Shown: positions 36,097-46,900 of the stretch, piece after piece
Layout of the letters: each line of letters opens with the position of its first letter
Position numbering within the stretch: the first letter of the stretch is position 1
Assembly: GCF_002078875.1 (NCBI RefSeq)
Contig: NC_034413.1
Location: 63,159,594-63,223,593, forward strand
Direction of reading: 5' to 3'
DNA length: 64,000 nucleotides
DNA from: Numida meleagris
Lineage: Eukaryota; Chordata; Aves; Galliformes; Numididae
The notes under the pieces: generated by a model
Databases searched by the model: none
What the model was told of the DNA's origin: nothing
The model's input: only the letters and a program-made list of their open reading frames with translations
Made by a program: the position numbers and the translations under genes

Positions 36097-39000
36097 TTCT
36101 GCAGAAAAGTCAGTAAGAAAAGCTCATGTTTAATATGCTGAATAGCCAACACTATATATCAAGGCTTTGCACTCTGAGCACCTCTATATGCCCCAATAAT
36201 CCTAAAGCACTTTGTGCCTCATCAGCCAGTTAATTCTATGTGTAATTTCACCAAAATCAACAAGACAGACATCTATATAAGAGTTTAGTCCCATTTGAGA
36301 TCTGGATCTTGATACAGCATTGACCTAATCTCTTCTGAAACAAAAAACATGGGAAATCAAAAGTAAACACCTCCAATAAAAGCTTGAAGTTATATCATCT
36401 GAAAAAATTCAACACTTCCTCCAGTTTCTGTGAAAAACCTTTTCTAGCACTGCATGGAACACATTTATAAGAGAGAAGATGGAGATGCAACACCAGGCAG
36501 TAAATGAGGAAACTACTTTGTCCTGCTCCAAGTAGTGCACAAGATGATGACATAATCGAATATTTAAAGAATTATTTTCAGCAGTCACAAGCAATAATCC
36601 ACAAGGCAATGACCTCTGTTAGCAGTGATAGGACTAAGGGTCCATGATAAATCACACATTTCCTTTCTTTATGTCATCAACCAGCTTACCCAGGGACTTG
36701 AAGCTGCTGAGGGCTGGATGATCTACTCCAGAGCAAAGCCCACATTCAGGGCTCAGCATCTACACAGAAGTCCGATGCAAAACAGCTCAGAGCACAAGCA
36801 GTGTACGGAACTGTTAACCTGCTCAAAGGCTGTTAGTCTATACTTGGGAGCAGGGGATACATGCATGTGACTGCACACACATCTCCAGCACATGTGTAGT
36901 CTCCTACAAAGGTCTCTTGTTTCTGCTACAGTCTTGCCAAAGGCTGAAAGCTTTCCCTGCTGAGATAAACCCATTGCAGTGTTAAAAGAAATGTTGGCAC
37001 TTACTGCCTATTTAAATGGCCAAAGAACTGCCTCTGGTATGTGAGCTAAGAGCTGGTACCAACTCAGCCTTCCTGAGATGTGAGAAAAGTGTATTCTCTT
37101 CTGTAATGTGAAATGTGTTCCGAGACACAGACGTATTCTGTTATACAGAAGCACAACGCAAAAGGAAAGGGCTGTCCAGTACATATTTTGTTTATATTCT
37201 GAATTTATATTCTTGCAATGCAGAGTTTTGAGCCACAGCTTCATCCCCATCTAGCCACAATCCTGCAGCTGTGCAGAAGCACATGCCATACTGCACAAGC
37301 AGGGAAGAGACACATTTTTAATAAGTTGTTCTGACATTTCTACACTATGGCATTTGTATTTATTACAGCAGACCATCACAGTGCACACTGCAAATCAATA
37401 AAGTGAATGTGAAGCTGTTCATAGCACTCAAAGCCTTGTCCATTACTGTAATATCCAGTTGTTTACAGTGCAGTAGTGAGGCACTTGCAGGCCTCACTCA
37501 AATATGGCTTTCATTCCCCAACATGATCAAATGCCAACATGCTGTACAATGGCTCCTTTGTGGATCAGGAATATCCGAATTTTAGCCCTGGATAACACCG
37601 CAGAAGTCAGTAGGGTTGTAGTTCACTCACATCATCAGGTAAAGATAAATTAAGTTAAAACCTCAGACCCAAGCTGCTTCCAGAATTAGCAGACTTTTGG
37701 CTCAGGTCCCTTTCTATCAGGAAGAAGAGTTTAAGGAGGAGAAAGGGATCACAAGGAGAAAGTGGTTGTGGAGACAGAAAAGGTACGTCATCTCAGGCAT
37801 GCATTGGCAGCTTCCACAAGAGAGGTCTTGAGCTCAGCTCAGAAAGCTATTTCACAGCTTCTTTGGCTGAAACAAAGTCTATGCAAACATCAATAATTTC
37901 TTTCCTAGCATTTCAGTCTGCCCTGCATGGGACAGACTGCAGAGACAGACGGTTCTCCTTGCCACATCCCTTCATGTATCCTTGGTGTGGGTTATTCAAT
38001 GGTCAATTAGCAAGTGCCCTGGAGAGCTTTTTCAACCGAGAGGTTAGTTGTTGTTATTATTATTATCATTATTATTGTTATTCCTTCTTTTCACAACAGA
38101 AACATTAACCCTTGCAGGGAAGAGCTTTAAGCAGAGTATTTGCATCCCAGCTTTTCAAGAAGGAAGCTTCTGTTCTTCCCCCACTAGGAAGACAGTTTAC
38201 AGTAGGTTTCAGATTAGACGAGCTACAGGTGTGGGAGGAGTCTGACGTTGCATTGGAAACTCAGAACCCAAAGATTTCAGCAAGAGGCTATGAGCAGCAC
38301 AGGCTGGCTTGAGACAGAGCTGTTTGTCCTTATTTCCAATCCACCATCTTCAGTGAACACATTTAAGGTAAAACTGAAACTTGCAATGGAGAAAAGAAAT
38401 AGTTGGAAGTTAAGTATTCCTAGATCCCCATACCTCCTATACAATTTGTCCCCAGTGCTCTAACTTCCTTCTGGCAAAACGTTCACCTATACTTTCTCTC
38501 TTTAAATATCACCTTTATTCTTTTTTTTTCCCAATCTTTCTTCTGTCTTCTCTTTTCTAGCCACTGATTTCCCTTTCTTCACACCCTTAGTTCATTTCTG
38601 TCACACCCACCTCCTCCACTGGCCCTTAGTTGATAGAACATCACTCATTATCGCCCTGCAGCAGCAAACATTATTACACTGCTACTCCTAACCCCAGCCC
38701 CATCTACCTGTTCTGCAGCTCAGCTACAGCACAGAGCCAATTCAGAGCAAACAGCTCAAGCAGGACACACCAGTACCTGCTCACAGATGTGGCTAATGGA
38801 GCCAGATTGATCTATCCAGAATGACTCCACCTGGACCAGCACTGCAAGGTTGACTGGTGCACTGAGTGAGCAGCACTTATATTTTATTAAACACAACAGG
38901 CTGTGCAGCAACGTCAGTTGCATAATATTGCATGCGTTGCTATCACCAAGAGGGAAGAGTGTGAAGAAGGGATGCAGCAGCAAGGAATGGCATGGTGATT

Positions 39001-41719
39001 CCCATGTCAGCGCCTGGACCAAAATCATAAACCTTCCTCAGAAGTGAATAGGTAGGCAGGGCTGCCTTTCCAAATTGTTACATGGTACTGATTAGGAACT
39101 CCTGCTTTGCCTGAAGTTACTCAGACATCAGAAGCAGCACTGCTGCTTTAGAGCCTTACTATTCTGTTTCCCAAATCCACCTTCCTCTGGTGTGTACAAA
39201 TAAACTCCCCCGCTCCTGCTCCAAAAATATTTAACAGCAGCGGCTCCAGGGATCGTTCGCATTACTGAAACGTAATTAGTCCTACAAGAAGCGTAGGAAC
39301 ATTTACTAGCCTATTATATTAGCATAAAGAATAATTACACTACCTTTTTTTTTTTAACACAGCTGTAGAAGTACATTTTTTGCGCTGTCAGCACGTGGAG
39401 AGGCAGAGAGGTTTGGTAAGCCTGCAGGTACGTGTTTATTTTTCTCATGGGACGAGCAAAATATCCAAGGTTTCTAAGAATCCTGGAAAAGGGACAAATG
39501 CACTGGAGCAATTTAACAAAGTGCTTATTCTAATCTGTATAAATATGCACCACATGTATCTTTTATAGCCGTTATGTTTTGCACTATTTTGGCAATAGGC
39601 AGTATTGAAGGCTTTGTCAGCTATGCTTCAATGGACTCATAAAAGCACCTCTATTTAAAGAAAGAGGATTTCATAGTAATGGACAAAATTGTAAGTGCTG
39701 TCAATGGCTACATTTCATCTCATTGATTTACACTGTGTAGGATGATTGCCTTGATTTGAATCACATATGCTGGAGACGTACTGCATTCACTGCAAAACAG
39801 CCGGATTTCACAAAGCAAATGAGCCAGCAAAATCCACTAATTCTCAGTGTGGCGACTGTGTGTGGAAAACTCATGGGGCTATGCTGAGACATGGCTAGCA
39901 GCACAGCAGGGATGGAGGCTAAAAGTCTCCAAATAACATCTTAAAACTCTCCAAAATGCACCCACAACATTATCAGGTGTTGAGTTCTAATGCAGAACTT
40001 GGTCAAAATGAGGCGTTGGGCTGGGAGAACCTCTAGCTACGGCAAAGCATCGGATACCCAAGGCTTGCAGAAGGGATTGGCCCTGGCAGCAAAACCTGCT
40101 GATATTTGCTCCTGCCCTGGTTGGGTTGTTTGTGATCTGTCAGGTCTGTGTCACCTTCCTTTTCTCCTCCCCTCTGCAAACCCTGTGTTGAAAAGTGAGT
40201 GTCTTTGGGGCATTTAACATCTTGGAGTTGGACTCTGCACACAATAAACCATGCTTGTCTTGTACCTTATCCAGAGTTTGTCATAGTCTTCATGAGTGGT
40301 GGTCAGAGGTAACACCCTGGCCAATCTGTGCTCCACCTCAGCTCTGCTACTGCAGTAAATCAGAAGGTCGAGGCTGGGGTTTGGCTTCCAGTGGCCACCA
40401 GAGAACAGGTGCTGAGAGATCTTGTTTTGTCTCCTGACCTGTTTCATATTAGTCCCAAGAAGTTACACTTTTATTCCTCTACAGACAAAATAAGTGTAGT
40501 CTGGATACAAGCAATGCTGAATTTTTCTTTTTTCTCTCTCAAACAGGGATTGAGTCTATGGGCTCATACAGTATAAACACGCACGCCTTTCCCCTACATA
40601 CATCAGAGAAAGCACAGAGTAAGGCTTTGTGATCGTTTCTAATGGCTTAAAACTGCAGCTTAGAGATGGACATTATTCCAAGTATGCAACGGGCAACAAA
40701 ATTTACACAAACCTAATGCGTTGTAACAATGGGACAGACAATATTTCCAACACATCTGAAAATATCCAGCATAGGAGAAACATGAAAAGCTTGGGCTGGA
40801 TTTAAAATACAGGGTGTAAGCCTGTGAGATGAGAGGTAACTGAGAGCACAGAACAGGACAAAGGAGCCGGTGCAAGGTCAGAGGAAGGTAAAACCTCTGT
40901 GCAGCACGGCGGGGAACCATGCAGGGCTGGAGTCCCAGAGGCAATGCAGATGCACCAGTGCACATGTTAATAAGCTTCATCTCAGTAAAAACGATTACCA
41001 TGGGCACAGCCTCCTGCTACACCAATTATTCTGCTTTGAGAGATAGTTTAGTTTCTTCAAGGTGCTCCATCACAAGCAACCTGCTCTGCTCCCATTCCCC
41101 GCGCAGCCATTTCGCTAGCACCTAGGCCTGCCTTCCGATGGGATGGAGCCATCTCGTTTCAGCATCCCAAAAATCTTTGTCCTCAGCCCCACAGGGTGCA
41201 AGAGGGGAAGAACATGAGTTCTGAAGCCAAAGAAAATCAAGTTTTAATCATAATTATAAGGTTACTGCATTACATTGCAAGAGATCACGGGGAACTTTCC
41301 AGTATCTTTTTCTTAAGTGTGATTTTAACTGAACTAACTTCAGCTGAGCTTTCTGTGACTTATAAGGCTTGCTTGAGGGATAGTTACCTCTGTTTGGAGT
41401 ATCTCATGCTGGAATGATTGATAGATATAGCAGACTTGACTTATTCTTAATGCAGGGGTTTTGGCGGAGTTCAAGAACCGTTTCCCACTGAACTTACATT
41501 TAAACCTAATAGCCAGTACTCAGCCTTTTTTCCTTGCACAAAGGGCCAGATGCAGAATTAAGTCTGAAATCAGATTTTGGCACTTAAATCTTAAACTTAG
41601 ATCCTCTTGAAAACCAATCATTTTGCAAAGCCTCTTACATCCACTTTGAGGGCACAGACTGGACAGTCAAGAACTGGGCACAGCTGTTCACGTTTGGAGA
41701 TGTCCCTGGAGCTGTGAGG
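36097..41719. other. Unique intergenic sequence, no gene seen
   Basis: Single-copy sequence with a TTA-type microsatellite at 38047-38083. Possible old palindromic-repeat debris lies near 37575-37625 (AACACCGCAGAAGTCAGTAG). The segment 39240-39350, with CGTAATTAGTCCTAC and ATTATATTAGCATAAAGAAT, looks like possible conserved noncoding DNA but is not called. No gene recognised; the frames are short and overlapping. Confidence 0.5.
38047..38083 (+). repeat. (TTA)n microsatellite, imperfect
   Basis: GTTGTTGTTATTATTATTAT, then CATTATTATTGTTATT: trinucleotide repeat with C and G interruptions. Confidence 0.9.
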
Positions 41720-41914
41720 GGAGGGTCAAGTGGGGGTAAGGGAAAGGTTCTGCCCCAGAGGGCAGTGGGCATGGAACAGGCTCCCCAGGGCAGTGGGCAC
41801 AGAGCTGCAGGAGTTGAAGGAGTGTTTGGACGCCACTCTCAGACATGGAGTTTGATTTTTGGGTGATGCTATGTGGAGCCAGGAGCTGGATTTGATGGTC
41901 AGTAATGTCTCGTC
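41720..41914 (+). mobile_element. CR1 retrotransposon fragment, 3' end missing
   Basis: Plus-oriented CR1 of the same type as the copy at 52.6 kb. Shared words are AGGTTCTGCCCCAGAGGGCA, GTGGGCATGGAACAGGCTCC, CTGCAGGAGTTGAAGGAGTG, CTCTCAGACATGGAGTTTGA and AGCCAGGAGCTGGATTTGAT. It stops near GGTCAGTAATGTCT, lacking the CCTTCCAACTC and ATTCTATG end, so the terminus is lost or highly decayed. The left boundary is uncertain; CR1-like sequence may begin as early as 41690. Confidence 0.85.
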
Positions 41915-42830
41915 CCCGAAAACTTGTGCCTAGGTGTTCTGGGGAGCCATATGCTGTGAAATTTCCACGAATTGGCATGGACAATGTGGAAACAAAGGGT
42001 AGGGTCTGTTTTCTTCTGGCTCCTTAACACAAAGTTGAGTGCTGTGCTGCAGTGTGTGCCACTGGCCTCACGCAAAGCCAAGGTCAGAGGGAGGGAGATG
42101 CAGAGGAAAATGCGCATTAGGGGAAAAGAGGCCACGGGCATGCCTGCTGGGAGCCAGCGTGTGGCCAAGAAACGGGGCACGTGTGAGACAGAGAGGGTGA
42201 GTAGATGAGGGACCTGCCAGCAGCAAGTGTGAAGATGAACACCCAGTAGTGACAATGATGCTGTGGCCAATCAATGATGCTTGATGCATGGGGGACGGGA
42301 TAGATGTCATTATTCTACAAAACCATATACAGGCAAAAGCAAAGCCATCTTTTTTTAAATAAAAACAAAAGAGAAGTGACAGGGGAAAAGCAAAATATTT
42401 GTGAAATGATTTAAACAAAGAAGTAAATCCAAAGAATATATATATTTTTTCCCTCACCGATATGATGTACTGTATAGTTTACAAGAGAAGAAAGAAAAAA
42501 AATCAATCCATGGCAATATCTGATGTGCCTCTGTATAATAAACTGCTCTGCAATTATATGAGCAAGGTGGTGGTAGTGACGAGAGGTATGGGATTTCGTG
42601 TCTCCAAATGTGCTGGGTTTGTATCATCCTGTCACCAATTGTTCAATATTGTGATACCGGACAATCTCCACCGTTTTTCCCAGTAGGTCAGTGAACTTAT
42701 TTTCTTATCAAGCCTTAAGGCAGGTGCAGACATGAGGAAGGCATTTGCCTTTGTTTTTCTCCTTCAGCCCTGCCCAGCAGCTCCTTAGTATGCGGAGCCA
42801 GTGATTCAGCTGCACAACTTTCCTCCTCCC
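41915..42830. other. Unique intergenic sequence, no gene seen
   Basis: Single-copy sequence. Frames of 123 and 129 codons on the minus strand (41899-42457) overlap each other and plus-strand frames, with no domain. An AT-rich run lies at about 42330-42510. Nothing recognised. Confidence 0.5.
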
Positions 42831-43230
42831 CGTATTTTCTTTGCGAGGATTGTGGCGGAAAGCACAATGGGGAGAAGTTTCATCTCCCCCCGTATGATGC
42901 GAATGAGAGAAATGTCTAATGCTTGCTGTAGAAGGTGGCATTTTAATTATCGCAGCGTGCTCCAGCAGGCACAGGTACGCGTCTGCCTACGTCCACGCAC
43001 ACCGGCACGAAGGAGCTCTTCCTCCTCCTCCTCCCATCCCTTCCTCGCCTTTATGCAACCCGGGGAACGTGGGCTGATTGGAAAGGTCTCTTTCCTTGAT
43101 AACAACAATTCAATGCGCCTTGACATTTTAATAGCCTGCCGTCCTAGTGAACACAATCGAGCTGAGCACTGAAGCAAAAATCATTAGGTAAGCAAGATAA
43201 TCTAAACGAAAAATCAGCCTCAACCGGCTT
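42831..43230. promoter_or_regulatory. Candidate conserved noncoding block left of CpG island
   Basis: CR1-free block with scattered CpGs and motif-like words: GGCATTTTAATTATCGCAGC (homeodomain-like), GATTGG (inverted CCAAT) at 43076-43081, AACAAT (SOX-like) at 43104-43109 and a splice-donor-like TAGGTAAGC at 43185-43193. A 123-codon plus frame (42801-43172) contains a serine run from a TCC repeat and no domain. The block could be a distal regulatory element or the upstream part of a CpG-island promoter. Conservation is inferred from texture only. Confidence 0.4.
43019..43034 (+). repeat. (TCC)n microsatellite
   Basis: TTCCTCCTCCTCCTCC, about five TCC units, followed by CATCCCTTCC. The only tract of this type in the CpG-rich module. 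Confidence 0.85.
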
Positions 43231-43432
43231 CCCACATCTGGGGTACAGCTGGGCAGCGGCTGCCCTTTCCCGCTTCCGAGCAGCAGTCCTCTCCTGGGAA
43301 GGCCGATGAGGGAAAGACGAGCGTCCGCGGATTTATGGCGGGGGGACCCGGCCCGCCTGCCCCCTCCCGCCCCTCCCCTCCCACCGCCCTCGCCATTGCG
43401 GGGAGATGCTGACTCCGCAAGCCGCCCGCTTT
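43231..43432. promoter_or_regulatory. Small CpG island
   Basis: About 200 bp holding roughly 18 CpG dinucleotides by hand count, against near absence of CpG in most of the window. GC is high, with C-rich Sp/KLF-type boxes such as CCCTCCCGCCCCTCCCCTCC at 43360-43379, and a CGTCCGCGG cluster near 43322. No TATA box or coding exon is evident next to it. CpG islands of this kind in bird genomes mark promoters, including noncoding-RNA promoters, or unmethylated developmental enhancers. Direction of any transcription cannot be decided; a splice-donor-like TAGGTAAGC on the plus strand lies to its left. Confidence 0.55.
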
Positions 43433-43820
43433 ATGAATATGACCCTCAAAGGGAAGCAGCCCTCTTGCAAAGCCCAGAACTATGTTATCATCGTTATTAA
43501 GGAGCTTAAAAAGGAGCCGGGAAGAGGAGACACCGGTGGAATTGCAGCCTGATTGTGATTGATGTGTTCCTATTAGCTCCTCACTGTTATCTCTCTGGAT
43601 GGCAAGAACAGCCAGTGGCTTGTAACACAACAGATTACCTGAGTTCTCAGCCCTAGACGGATGTTTAAATAAAATATAGTCCCTTTTAGCGAGAAGCTCA
43701 TTTTCTCTCTGAGGCTCCCAGACTATTTCATGTCAGCTGTGATTCGCTGTGACTCTCCTCAGTAAACATGTCTTATCATTAATAATTCTTTACAAGCACA
43801 ATTTCATGGAGGCTTCTGTC
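43433..43820. promoter_or_regulatory. Candidate conserved noncoding element right of CpG island
   Basis: Abrupt change from CpG-rich to AT-rich, motif-dense sequence. It contains a TCF/LEF-like CTCAAAG at 43445-43451, TATGTTATCATCGTTATTAA at about 43481-43500, GATTGTGATTGATGTG near 43551 and AACATGTCTTATCATTAATA near 43766. There is no repeat and no open frame. This texture is typical of deeply conserved enhancers near developmental regulators. That is inference; no alignment was possible. Confidence 0.45.
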
Positions 43821-43890
43821 TGCCCGCGCAGCGGAGGAGGAGGGGGTGTGCATGCGCACACGTCGGGCTCAGCCTCGTCGTGAGGCGGTT
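43821..43890. promoter_or_regulatory. Second, short CpG cluster
   Basis: About 70 bp (GCCCGCGCAGCGGAGGAGG, then CATGCGCACACGTCGGGCTC and CTCGTCGTGAGGCGG) with roughly nine CpGs. Together with the main island it brackets the AT-rich element between them. Confidence 0.4.
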
Positions 43891-43919
43891 TGGGAAGCAA
43901 GGTGCTTCTCCTCAGAATT

Positions 43920-44180
43920 TCACCTGCCTTGCCAAAAATGATTGATTACCCCGAGCAGACTGGGTGTCCGGCTATACCCAACAAATGACTTTGGCCCCTA
44001 ACAACAGGCCTTGGCCAGATAGAAATCAATATTTCACCATTAAAATCTATCAAAGAAGAGTTAAGGCACCATCTGTCCCTGCCGCCTTTCCATGGTGTGT
44101 GAACATTAAATCCGACACTTGTAGTACATGAGTAATCAATATATAGTAGTTCACAGATCATTTGTGGTCCCCTTTTAGCA
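43920..44180. promoter_or_regulatory. Candidate conserved element, copy A of duplicated pair
   Basis: CR1-free motif-rich block. AATCAATATTTCACCATTAA at 44024-44043, CTATCAAAGAAGA at 44047-44059 and GTTAAGGCAC at 44060-44069 recur in the same order near 45.63-45.70 kb. The block also carries TGATTGATTACC near 43939 (homeodomain/TALE-like) and ACCATCTGTC at 44068-44077, which fits the proneural bHLH E-box class RMCAKMTGKY. ATCAAAG is a TCF/LEF-like word. No open frame of note. I read it as an enhancer-like element; conservation is not tested. Confidence 0.45.
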
Positions 44181-45028
44181 GTGATGGATGCTTGGAATAG
44201 TTGTGATTCATTTTGTCACACCATTAAACAAGATTCTGTCCAGTTCCTTCCTGATTTCATTTAGAGGATCATTCTTCACAGTTCATAAGAGAGAAACGGT
44301 TTTACCAATCTGCTTCTATTTCAATAAGTCACTTTATAGAGATTTTGTGTCCTGCAGACTGTAAAAATTCTGGAGAGATAGTACAAACATACCTCTAAAA
44401 CTATTCACTGCATGACATATGCATAAAGTGTGAAAAACTGAATGTAAATATGTTTACCTCTTTATCTACAAATATTGGTTTTAACCCTCCTGGTGCCGGA
44501 GGGGGCTCAAGGCAGAAGCGCATGCAAATGCAGCCGTGCCTAGGACAGGCGTAGGCAAGTTTGGAAATGGGCTGTAATTAAAAAACATGAATAAAACCAC
44601 TGCAAGCTCACTGGTAGATCTTCACTCCTGAAATTAATACGGAGCAGCCTCGGTAAATTCAACACCTTTCTTAATTGCTTCAGCTGATATTCACCCAGCA
44701 TTCTCTGAACTGTTCATTTTATACTGACAATAAATGTGTAATTGCCAAACACATTTAAATGATTACACAGAAATGGCCTTTTTTTAAAAAAAAAGCATTT
44801 TTCTTTTAATTGCCATTATTATGCATTCTTTTTTCTTCTTAGGGGAGGGGTAAGAATTTAATATCAAATTTCCATAGCTAATTAACCTCATAAAGGATCT
44901 GCTCCCACATCACTCAATCAGATGTAACTGGGCATCACGATGGGGCTTCTTACTATTGCTGTTAAGTATTAGCAGCGAAAGTGCTGTGTGGAAAAAAGAA
45001 CAAATGGAAATGAGCATCATTTACATGT
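44181..45028. other. AT-rich noncoding sequence with forkhead-type palindrome
   Basis: No gene or repeat. GTAAATATGTTTAC at 44444-44457 pairs two forkhead-like half sites back to back. Other homeodomain-like words include GGCTGTAATTAAAA near 44570, GTGTAATTGCCAAAC near 44737 and AGCTAATTAACCTC near 44876. It may belong to the same regulatory cluster as its left neighbour. Confidence 0.4.
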
Positions 45029-45463
45029 CCAGAGAAGGGCAATGAAGCTGTGAAGGGTCTGAAGCATGAGTCTTATGAGGAGCAGCTGAGGGAATGGGAT
45101 TGTTCAGACTGGAGGAGGCTCAGGGGAGACCTGATGGCTCTCTACAGCTCCCAGGAAGGAGGTTGTGGCAAGGTGGGGCTTGGCCTCAGCTCACAGGTAA
45201 CAATGATTAGGATGAGAGGTGGTGGCCTCAAGTTGGGCTGGGGGAGGTTCAGGTTGGAAATTAGGAAACATTTCTTCTCAGAAAGAGTGGTGATGCACTG
45301 GCACAAGCTACCCAGGGAGGTGTCAGGGTCACCGTCCCTGGAGGTGCTCAAGAACCATGGAGATGTGGCACTAAGGGCCGTGGTCAGTGGGCGGTATTGG
45401 TGGATGGTTGGACTGGATGATCTTAGAGGTCTTTTCCAGCCTTAACGACTCTATGATTCTCTG
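45029..45463 (+). mobile_element. CR1 retrotransposon, 435-bp 3' fragment
   Basis: One of the longest CR1 copies in the window, plus orientation. It starts at CCAGAGAAGGGCAATGAAGC, passes CTTATGAGGAGCAGCTGAGG and CACTGGCACAAGCTACCCAG, and ends with GATGATCTTAGAGGTCTTTT, CCAGCCTTAACGACTCTATG and ATTCTCTG. The plus strand still reads as one 131-codon frame (45050-45445) with CR1 ORF2 C-terminal motifs: ESYEEQLREW, RRLRGDLMALY, KHFFSERVVMHWHKLPREV, SPSLEVLKNHGDVALR and the terminal LDDLRGLFQP. Near LREWDCSDWRRLRGDL, residues usual in the family are missing, so a small in-frame deletion is likely. It is a fossil, not a working gene. Confidence 0.95.
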
Positions 45464-45600
45464 ATCATCTCTACTCTTCAAATGCTATGCAAAGCACCCC
45501 TGTTTAGCAGACCTTCTGTATGGATTGATTTTTTGCTAATAAACTACATAGCCGTGATTCCCTTATTATAAATCTTTTCCTACGCAAAAAGTGGGCAAAG
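45464..45600. other. Short unique spacer
   Basis: Unremarkable sequence between a CR1 and the next candidate regulatory element. No feature seen. Confidence 0.5.
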
Positions 45601-45830
45601 GGAGGGGGAAGGGGTTGTAGGGTAACAAGACTAATCAGGATTTCACCATCAAAGCAAATACATCCAATTAACAGCTATTAAAGAAGAATGTTATGGCACT
45701 GTGCACAGTGAAGGCCATTATATCCAGTGGAATTAATCTTAATTATTTGTACCTGTGTACATACATGCAAAGGAAAGCAACTCACATTAATCTACATTAA
45801 ACTTAATACGCAGTTGGTGTATTATCTTCT
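45601..45830. promoter_or_regulatory. Candidate conserved element, copy B of duplicated pair
   Basis: AATCAGGATTTCACCATCAA at 45633-45652, CTATTAAAGAAGA at 45675-45687 and GTTATGGCAC at 45690-45699 match the three blocks of the element at 44.02-44.07 kb in order and orientation. A 20-bp insertion separates blocks one and two. Immediately downstream, CACTGTGCACAGTG at 45697-45710 is a perfect 14-bp palindrome. GGAATTAATCTTAATTATTT near 45730 is dense in homeodomain-like TAAT cores. No open frame or transposon match. Confidence 0.45.
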
Positions 45831-46809
45831 GAGTCAAAATTGACTGCTTGTTTCTGCATATGTATCAGTGATGCTATCTCCAGTAATTACAGTATGGCAC
45901 AGCTAAAGACACAATTTGCTCCATACAGAACCACTTGGTCGTTAAAATCTTTCCTGTGATTTTTAAGGAGCCAAAGAATAGAACGGCATAGGCAAATATT
46001 ATCCTCTCAGAAGTCTTCCTAATAAAAAAAGCCCAGAAGAAGCCATACAGATTTATTATCCAGCTTAAAGGGAAACCGAACAAATATAAATCTGTGGCTT
46101 TCTGAGGTTTAAATAACAGCAATTACTACCCCCAAAATATTGCATTTCATGCACTGTGGACAACGTTGTTAAAACCACCCACAGTATTTTGGACTGCAGG
46201 GATTTTTTTTCCATGTTTTTACCGAAGTTGACAGTAAATTATGTTGGTTGTTTGTTCACTTGGTTTGCATTATTCGATAGGGCTTGTCTTAGAGCTCTGT
46301 GCTGTGGTAAGAATAATGAATGGTGCACTTTATACTTTAAATCCCTGCCTAATGAATATAGACATAGGCAAACAGCTGCTTAGGAGTCCAAAATATAACT
46401 AACCGCAGCACAGGGCTCCAGCTGGTCATCCCTTCCAGCACATTGTTCAAGGGCATTTTCCTCATCAAGAAACAAATTCTGTGTCTTAAGGAGCAAAAAG
46501 AGAAATTAATCTGTATTGTGTCCAGAAAGAGCATTCTGATGTGATGGAGATCACATGCATAACTGCCCAAGAGTCTTATAAATGTTTGCACCTTGCAGTG
46601 GGTTTTATCCCAGTAATGCTATGCAGAACTCTGAAGTCTGTGGGTTTCGTCCAGAGTCTTAAGCCAGGACCTCTGGAGATGGTACTTCGGTAAATATAGG
46701 TCTGTGCCTTGCCCTGTGAAAAAGCTGAACCACTGCGTTTTGGTTGTGTTTTAACGTAGGTTAACTCACCTTCACTAGCTAACAAGGTTTTAAAATCTTA
46801 CGGAGACAG
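45831..46809. other. Unique intergenic sequence, no gene seen
   Basis: Single-copy AT-rich sequence. Short frames on both strands without motifs. No repeat recognised. Confidence 0.55.
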
Positions 46810-46900
46810 CACTGAGCAGGGACACCTTCAGCTCCATCAGGTGCTCAGAGCCCTATGCAGCCTGACCGTGGGTGTCTCCAGGAACTGGGCACCCACTACT
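46810..46900 (-). mobile_element. CR1 fragment, minus orientation
   Basis: TGAGCAGGGACACCTTCAGC, TCCATCAGGTGCTCAGAGCC, CTATGCAGCCTGACCGTGGG and TGTCTCCAGGAACTGGGCAC are the reverse complement of the CR1 segment near its 3' end, as in the copy at 58.7 kb. The terminal ATAGAATTGTTTGAGTTGG part and everything further upstream in the element are missing, so this is a small internal relic of about 90 bp. Confidence 0.85.

Noticed and set aside
36249..36275. Third copy of the duplicated element (ATTTCACCAAAATC near 36247)
   Set aside because: Only the first block is similar and the later blocks do not follow.
43677..44179. Repeated word CCCTTTTAGC at 43681 and 44170
   Set aside because: Only ten bases shared with no extension of similarity; chance is likely.
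45050..45445. 131-codon frame as a host gene
   Set aside because: It is the decayed C-terminal end of the CR1 retrotransposon ORF2, 5'-truncated and without the catalytic domains.
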